From contig DIRT01000008.1 of assembly GCA_002427605.1 (NCBI GenBank), forward strand, positions 1-56,590: 56,590 bases of DNA, given 5' to 3'. The number at the start of each line of letters is the position of its first letter. The stretch's first letter is position 1. The translations under genes were made by a program, and so were the position numbers. Origin of the DNA: Bacteroidales bacterium UBA5429 (lineage in GTDB: Bacteria > Bacteroidota > Bacteroidia > Bacteroidales > WCHB1-69). The notes below the pieces were generated by a model that did no database searches, was not told the origin of the DNA, and worked only from the letters and a program-made list of their open reading frames with translations. Positions 51,971-56,590 of the stretch are shown piece after piece.

Positions 51971-53991
51971 TGGATCTGCAATTAGTCTCTTCATTTGAAC
52001 CTTCAGGAGATCAACCGAGTGCGATAAAGCAGTTGATTGACGGTTTGGAGCGTGGAGATGAAGCACAGACGCTGTTGGGTGTTACCGGTTCCGGAAAAAC
52101 ATTCACGATTGCCAATGTTCTGAAAGAAGTGAAACGTCCTGCCCTGATTTTGAGTCACAATAAAACTTTGGCAGCGCAGTTGTATTCGGAGTTTAAGGCT
52201 TTTTTCCCTGAAAATGCGGTGGAATACTTTGTTTCCTATTATGATTATTATCAACCGGAAGCTTATTTACCCACTACAAATACCTACATTGAGAAGGATC
52301 TTTCAATCAATGAAGAGATTGAAAAGTTACGTTTAAAAACTACTTCCACTTTACTTTCAGGAAGAAGAGATGTGATTGTAGTAGCCTCTGTATCATGTAT
52401 TTATGGTATTGGTAATCCAGAAGATTTTGCCAAAAATGTGATTAATTTGCATACCGGCATGATTATCGGGAGGGATCGGTTACTTTTGGCATTGGTGAAC
52501 AGTCTCTATTCCAGGACTGAATTGACTCTGGAACCGGCACGTTTTAGGGTTAAAGGAGATACGGTTGATGTTTTTCCACCTTACGCCAATAGTGCATATC
52601 GTATCGTTTTTTGGGACGATGAAATTGAAAAAATTGAGGAGATTGAAGTTGAAACGGGATCGAAAATTATAGAAGTAGAAGAGCTTAAAATTTATCCTGC
52701 CAACCTCTTTGTAACCTCTCAGGAGTCGATTCATAGTGCAGTACAACAGATTCAGCTGGATTTGGGAGAGCAGATAGAGTATTTTAAATCGATAGGCAAA
52801 TATCTGGAAGCTAAAAGGTTAGAGGATCGCGTTACCTATGATGTGGAGATGATTAAAGAGTTGGGTTACTGTTCCGGTATTGAGAACTATTCCCGCTATT
52901 TTGATAATAGAAAACCGGGTGAGCGACCTTTCTGCATTATCGACTTTTTTCCGGATGATTTTATCTTAGTGGTAGATGAGAGTCACGCTACTATTCCGCA
53001 AGTGGGAGGGATGTACGGAGGAGACAGAGCGAGGAAAATGAATCTGGTAGAGTACGGTTTTAGATTGCCGGCGGCGCTGGATAATCGTCCGCTAAAATTT
53101 CAGGAATTTGAGAACTTGATTGGTCAGGCAATCTATGTCAGTGCGACACCGGCAGATTATGAATTGGGTAAATCGGAAGGAATTGTGGTGGAACAGGTGG
53201 TGCGACCCACCGGTTTGTTGGATCCTCCTATTGAAGTGAGATCGGCTGATAATCAGGTAGATGACCTGCTGGAAGAGATCGAAGTTGCAGTATCCAAGAA
53301 AGAAAGAGTACTGGTTACGACACTGACTAAGAAAATGGCGGAGGAGTTGAGTTCCTATTTGATTCGAATTGGAATCAAAACAAAATATATCCACTCGGAT
53401 ATTGAAACTTTGGAACGTGTTGAAATTCTGCAAGATTTGAGAGCCGGTTCCATCGATGTGCTGGTGGGAGTGAACCTGTTGAGGGAAGGGCTGGACTTAC
53501 CTGAAGTGGCTTTGGTTGCGATTATGGATGCAGATAAAGAGGGATTTTTGAGAAATCAAAGATCTCTAACTCAAACAGCGGGTAGGGCAGCACGACATGT
53601 GGAAGGGAGGGTGATATTTTATGCCAATAAGGTCACCAAAGCGATGCAAGCGACTATAGATGAGACCAATCGAAGAAGAGAAAAGCAGATTTCATACAAT
53701 AAAAAACACAATATTACGCCCAAAACAGTTCAGAAAAATGAAGATTTTTCCTTGATCAAATCTCTCGATTTTACTCCCAAAGAGAGAAAAGAGTACCAAT
53801 ATCGGGATCCTATAGAGAATATGGTTGCAGAGGAGGGAGAATTGAAAATGATGAATCTGGAAGAACTCAAAGAACTGTATAAAAAATTGTTAAAAGAGAT
53901 GGATTCAGCGGTGAAAGATCTCGATTTTATTGAAGCCGGCGAGTTGAAAAAAAGAATCCAAAATATTGAAAAATTGATTAAATCCTACTGA
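51970..53991 (+). CDS. uvrB: Excinuclease ABC subunit B
   Basis: A 673-residue UvrB of standard length. Walker A is GVTGSGKT (37-44); the damage-probing beta hairpin is in YYDYYQPEAYLPTTNTYIEK; the Walker B region is VVDESHAT; helicase motif VI is seen as QTAGRAARH; and the C-terminal UVR motif (about 635-670) binds UvrC. It verifies DNA lesions after UvrA and recruits UvrC. The start overlaps the aminotransferase stop. The phosphatase gene begins two bases after its stop. Confidence 0.97.
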   Translation: MDLQLVSSFEPSGDQPSAIKQLIDGLERGDEAQTLLGVTGSGKTFTIANVLKEVKRPALILSHNKTLAAQLYSEFKAFFPENAVEYFVSYYDYYQPEAYLPTTNTYIEKDLSINEEIEKLRLKTTSTLLSGRRDVIVVASVSCIYGIGNPEDFAKNVINLHTGMIIGRDRLLLALVNSLYSRTELTLEPARFRVKGDTVDVFPPYANSAYRIVFWDDEIEKIEEIEVETGSKIIEVEELKIYPANLFVTSQESIHSAVQQIQLDLGEQIEYFKSIGKYLEAKRLEDRVTYDVEMIKELGYCSGIENYSRYFDNRKPGERPFCIIDFFPDDFILVVDESHATIPQVGGMYGGDRARKMNLVEYGFRLPAALDNRPLKFQEFENLIGQAIYVSATPADYELGKSEGIVVEQVVRPTGLLDPPIEVRSADNQVDDLLEEIEVAVSKKERVLVTTLTKKMAEELSSYLIRIGIKTKYIHSDIETLERVEILQDLRAGSIDVLVGVNLLREGLDLPEVALVAIMDADKEGFLRNQRSLTQTAGRAARHVEGRVIFYANKVTKAMQATIDETNRRREKQISYNKKHNITPKTVQKNEDFSLIKSLDFTPKERKEYQYRDPIENMVAEEGELKMMNLEELKELYKKLLKEMDSAVKDLDFIEAGELKKRIQNIEKLIKSY

Positions 53992-53993
53992 TT

Positions 53994-54758
53994 ATGAAAA
54001 CCATTGAAGGTAAATGCTATTTTGCTTCCGATTTTCACCTGGGAATTACGAATTACCCGACAGATGATCAAAGGGAATCCTATATTTTGGCGTGGCTTGA
54101 TCAGGTGAAATCAGATGGGAAACATCTCTTTTTGTTGGGTGATATTTTTGATTTCTGGTTTGAGTATAAGTATGTAATTCCCAAGGGTTATCATCGTTTG
54201 TTAACCAAGTTGGAAGAGCTCAGAAATGCGGGAGTTGAAATCTACTATTTCACCGGGAATCATGATATGTGGGTGAAAAGTTATTTCACGAAACAGTTTG
54301 GTATTCAGATATTTAGAAATCCGCAACTCTTCAAAATCAACGGAAAAACAGTTTTTGTGGCTCATGGTGACGGCTTGGGACCGGGACAATATCGGTACAA
54401 GTTGATCCAATGGATTTTCAGTCGAAAAATCAACATTTTTTTGTATGGGTTGCTTCCTTCCTCACTCGCTTTTGCCGTGGCTGAGGCGGCTTCGCGGAAG
54501 AGTAGAAAAAATGATTTACGTCGGAATCAAAATCAGACCGAATATATTGAACTTTTCATCGAAAAGTACCTTCAAAACAATCACGCCGACCTCTTTATCA
54601 TGGGGCATCGCCACCGCGTTATCGACAAAATGATCGGCTCAAGTCGCTATATTAACACCGGCGATTGGCTCGAATTTTACACCTATTTTGTGCTCGAATC
54701 GGAGGGAAAACTCAATTATTTTCTGCAAGAGAAGAACAAAAATAACCCTCTTCCCTGA
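53994..54758 (+). CDS. UDP-2,3-diacylglucosamine diphosphatase (LpxH-like)
   Basis: A 254-residue calcineurin-fold phosphoesterase. Metal-binding motifs are all present: ASDFHLG (residues 11-17), GDIFDFWFEY, TGNHDMW, AHGDGLG and MGHRHR. The FDFWFEY element is the mark of the LpxH group, which forms lipid X from UDP-2,3-diacylglucosamine in lipid A synthesis. It is the third gene of the aminotransferase-uvrB unit. The last 47 bases overlap the convergent comEC gene. Confidence 0.9.
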   Translation: MKTIEGKCYFASDFHLGITNYPTDDQRESYILAWLDQVKSDGKHLFLLGDIFDFWFEYKYVIPKGYHRLLTKLEELRNAGVEIYYFTGNHDMWVKSYFTKQFGIQIFRNPQLFKINGKTVFVAHGDGLGPGQYRYKLIQWIFSRKINIFLYGLLPSSLAFAVAEAASRKSRKNDLRRNQNQTEYIELFIEKYLQNNHADLFIMGHRHRVIDKMIGSSRYINTGDWLEFYTYFVLESEGKLNYFLQEKNKNNPLP

Positions 54759-56590
54759 CAGAATAAACCGGCAAATTTCTCTTTTTACAAGCCCTCATCC
54801 ACCGTTTTTCATCCTTTTTTGAGATCGACTGATCCAGCAGCAAACAATCAAAATCGACCTGATCCAGAACCTTTTCGATAGGGTGTTCCGGATTAAGAAT
54901 AAGTATGTAATTTATTTTGGATTTATAATTAATGGGGGGCAGCCAATCCGTAAGTACCAACATCGTTTTTCCACCTCCATAGATAAAAGGTCCCTCTTTG
55001 AAAAACCGTGGGGCAGTGTGATTCTGTTTCGTTGTGATAAACTCCATCCGCAAGTGGTTCGCTATCGCATAGTTTTTAATGGAGTACTGATATTCAGCAC
55101 ATTGCTCATTCGTGATCGAGTCTGACAGCAATATGCCATGACGCCCGTTTTGAAAGAGTAGGGCACTCGATTTGGATGTTGAAAAAAGGATGATCTGCCC
55201 CCCTTTATTTTTTATTTCATAAAGATCAAAATTAAATAAAAAAATGGTGACTAATGAACAAGTGAGAAAGGCAAAAAGGAGAGTTTTTTTACGCTTTAGA
55301 ATCGCAAAATAGAGCAAAAAAATGAGGATGTAGAGCAGGATTGTTTCCGTTAGGGAGAGATGCAAATTGTGAGATACGGCACCGGGAAGGGATTGAATTT
55401 GACTGATGATCCAGTTCATCGCTTTGATCAGCCATTCCAGACAGAACGATGTGATGCGAAACAACCACGGAAAAAAGGAGAAAGCCAATACAATAATCCC
55501 GTTGACCATCACACAAAATGAGAGAAAAATGACGGACAAATTGCCCAATAGGAAGTAGTTGGGGAACTGATGGAAGTAGAAAATGGAGATGGGCGATGTA
55601 AGAATTTGGGCAGCAACAGATACCGTCGCCAAATCCCAGAAATAGTTTCCCAGGTAGGTTTTGGGACTCCAAATAGAGTGAATCGGTTTTTGAAATATCA
55701 CAATGCTGAAAACGGCCAAGTAACTCAACTGGAATCCTAAGTCAAAGATTAACAGAGGGTTAGAGATTAGGAGAAAGAAAAGAGAAGTGTATAAACTTTG
55801 GAAAACATTGGTTTTTCTAACGGTAACCTTTCCCAGTAGAACAAAACTAAACATGGTAGCAGAGCGCATCACGGAAGGGGATAGACCGGTGATGGAAGCA
55901 TAAACCCAGATGACAATAAATAGAATGATGGTGCGGATCAGTTTGCCCCGTTTGGAGTGTTGCAACGGAAAGAGTAAGTAGTTTACAATGGCGAATATAA
56001 TGCCTACATGCAATCCTGAAACACACAAAATGTGACTTACTCCGGCATTGCTGTACTTGGTTTTGAGCTCCGGTTCCATAGTATCGTCAAATCCTAACAG
56101 AATGGCTGCCGCAATGGAGAATTGATCTTTTGAAAGGGAAGAGTTTTGTAAGATTTGAGTCAGTTTTTGCTGCGTTTTAATCGATTCTCTTTTGATCCAT
56201 GAACCCTGATTAGTTCTGATTTTCTCCCACTTTCCTGTCGGTAAGTAAAGGGTGAGTTCGACTCCTCTTTGCTTCATATATTTTCGATAATCAAAACCCA
56301 TCGGATTTTGAGGCGGAGAGATCTGTTGAAGCTGACCTGTAAATTGTATTTGATCACCATATTGGAGTTGTAAAGCGTTGGAATCTTTGGCAACATAGAG
56401 CAATACCAACTGATCCAAAGTTTTAACGATGAATTTGACTGAGCGCTCCCTCACTTGCGGTAAATCAACAATTTGGGCCTTGTATTCACGTTGCTCTTTC
56501 CATTCGGGAGAATCAATATCGGAAAAAGGATGATTCCATTGACAGGTTGTAAGGATAAAACCGATATAAAAAGAGTTAAAAAAAACGAGA
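54712..56590 (-). CDS. comEC: ComEC/Rec2 family DNA uptake protein, 5' end outside the window
   Basis: The frame stays open to the right edge; 625 residues are visible and the start lies beyond it. The visible N-terminal part has a hydrophobic segment and an OB-like DUF4131 domain (QIQFTGQLQQISPPQNPMGFDYR). Next comes the competence domain with many membrane helices and the hallmark HILCVSGLHVG. The C-terminal segment is short and lacks a clear metallo-beta-lactamase domain, as in many Bacteroidota. ComEC forms the inner-membrane DNA channel. A GTG at 56454 is not the start, since an uninterrupted frame continues upstream. It overlaps the LpxH-like gene by 47 bases. Confidence 0.9.
   Translation of the reverse strand, partial: LVFFNSFYIGFILTTCQWNHPFSDIDSPEWKEQREYKAQIVDLPQVRERSVKFIVKTLDQLVLLYVAKDSNALQLQYGDQIQFTGQLQQISPPQNPMGFDYRKYMKQRGVELTLYLPTGKWEKIRTNQGSWIKRESIKTQQKLTQILQNSSLSKDQFSIAAAILLGFDDTMEPELKTKYSNAGVSHILCVSGLHVGIIFAIVNYLLFPLQHSKRGKLIRTIILFIVIWVYASITGLSPSVMRSATMFSFVLLGKVTVRKTNVFQSLYTSLFFLLISNPLLIFDLGFQLSYLAVFSIVIFQKPIHSIWSPKTYLGNYFWDLATVSVAAQILTSPISIFYFHQFPNYFLLGNLSVIFLSFCVMVNGIIVLAFSFFPWLFRITSFCLEWLIKAMNWIISQIQSLPGAVSHNLHLSLTETILLYILIFLLYFAILKRKKTLLFAFLTCSLVTIFLFNFDLYEIKNKGGQIILFSTSKSSALLFQNGRHGILLSDSITNEQCAEYQYSIKNYAIANHLRMEFITTKQNHTAPRFFKEGPFIYGGGKTMLVLTDWLPPINYKSKINYILILNPEHPIEKVLDQVDFDCLLLDQSISKKDEKRWMRACKKRNLPVYSVREEGYFCSSLAENN

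Noticed and set aside
1..56590. CRISPR array, tRNA, rRNA, insertion sequence or prophage
   Set aside because: No regularly spaced repeats, cloverleaf-like intergenic segments, transposase or phage genes were found. The two Xer proteins are of the chromosomal housekeeping type.

Overview
The window is a gene-dense, AT-rich stretch of a chromosome from a member of the Bacteroidota, most likely Bacteroidales-like and possibly uncultured. The evidence is of several kinds. There are type IX secretion (T9SS) sorting domains of both type A and type B, a PorV/PorQ-family protein and a TonB-dependent receptor with a carboxypeptidase-regulatory N-terminal domain. Genes and operons are repeatedly preceded by the Bacteroidota -7 promoter word TAnnTTTG. 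A SAM-II-like riboswitch lies upstream of metK, and rpsU, xer and hpf are clustered. No rRNA, tRNA, CRISPR array, transposase or phage gene was seen. Most of the window is core chromosome.

Layout. 1-1464: a secreted unknown protein and a 620-base repeat-rich gap. 1465-4326 (minus): MATE exporter, thioredoxin, release factor RF1. 4435-9666: a secreted DUF4838 protein, a U32 RNA-hydroxylation-type protein and a CNNM/CBS membrane protein. 9804-12513 (plus): YitT, a DUF59 protein and an M28 peptidase with a beta-barrel-like tail. 12510-14593 (minus): phosphopantetheinyl transferase, HPF, a Xer recombinase and S21. 14701-17435: thiol peroxidase, a thioesterase broken by an in-frame TGA, a hexapeptide acetyltransferase and phosphate acetyltransferase. 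17530-21099: a T9SS type B protein, then (minus) bactofilin, AtpZ and an AtpI-like membrane protein. 21247-27567 (plus): XerD, metK with its riboswitch, a PASTA protein, a T9SS type A protein, a DEDDh exonuclease and a small membrane protein.

27687-37350 (plus) is the most unusual part: a TonB-dependent receptor-like protein, a very large secreted protein with a T9SS-like tail, and a PorV-family protein. They are almost contiguous and end at a hairpin terminator, and they look like a dedicated surface-export or surface-assembly module of unknown function. 37432-45502 is an eight-gene operon-like run: greA, HIT protein, unknown protein, N-terminal transketolase half, LptG/LptF-type permease, glycosyltransferase, dxs and a second U32 protein. 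45554-56590 holds tex, a DUF4197 lipoprotein, a PL8 polysaccharide lyase, aminotransferase-uvrB-LpxH-like phosphatase, and a ComEC gene that runs off the right edge.

Functions visible together: cell-envelope building (LptG/F, LpxH-like, bactofilin, PASTA), surface secretion (T9SS), polysaccharide degradation (PL8, DUF4838), translation control (RF1, S21, HPF, two U32 proteins, tex), DNA maintenance (uvrB, two Xer proteins, exonuclease, ComEC) and central metabolism (pta, tkt half, dxs, metK). Convergent neighbours often overlap at their 3' ends, so the genome is compact. All domain calls come from reading motifs by eye; no database search was run.
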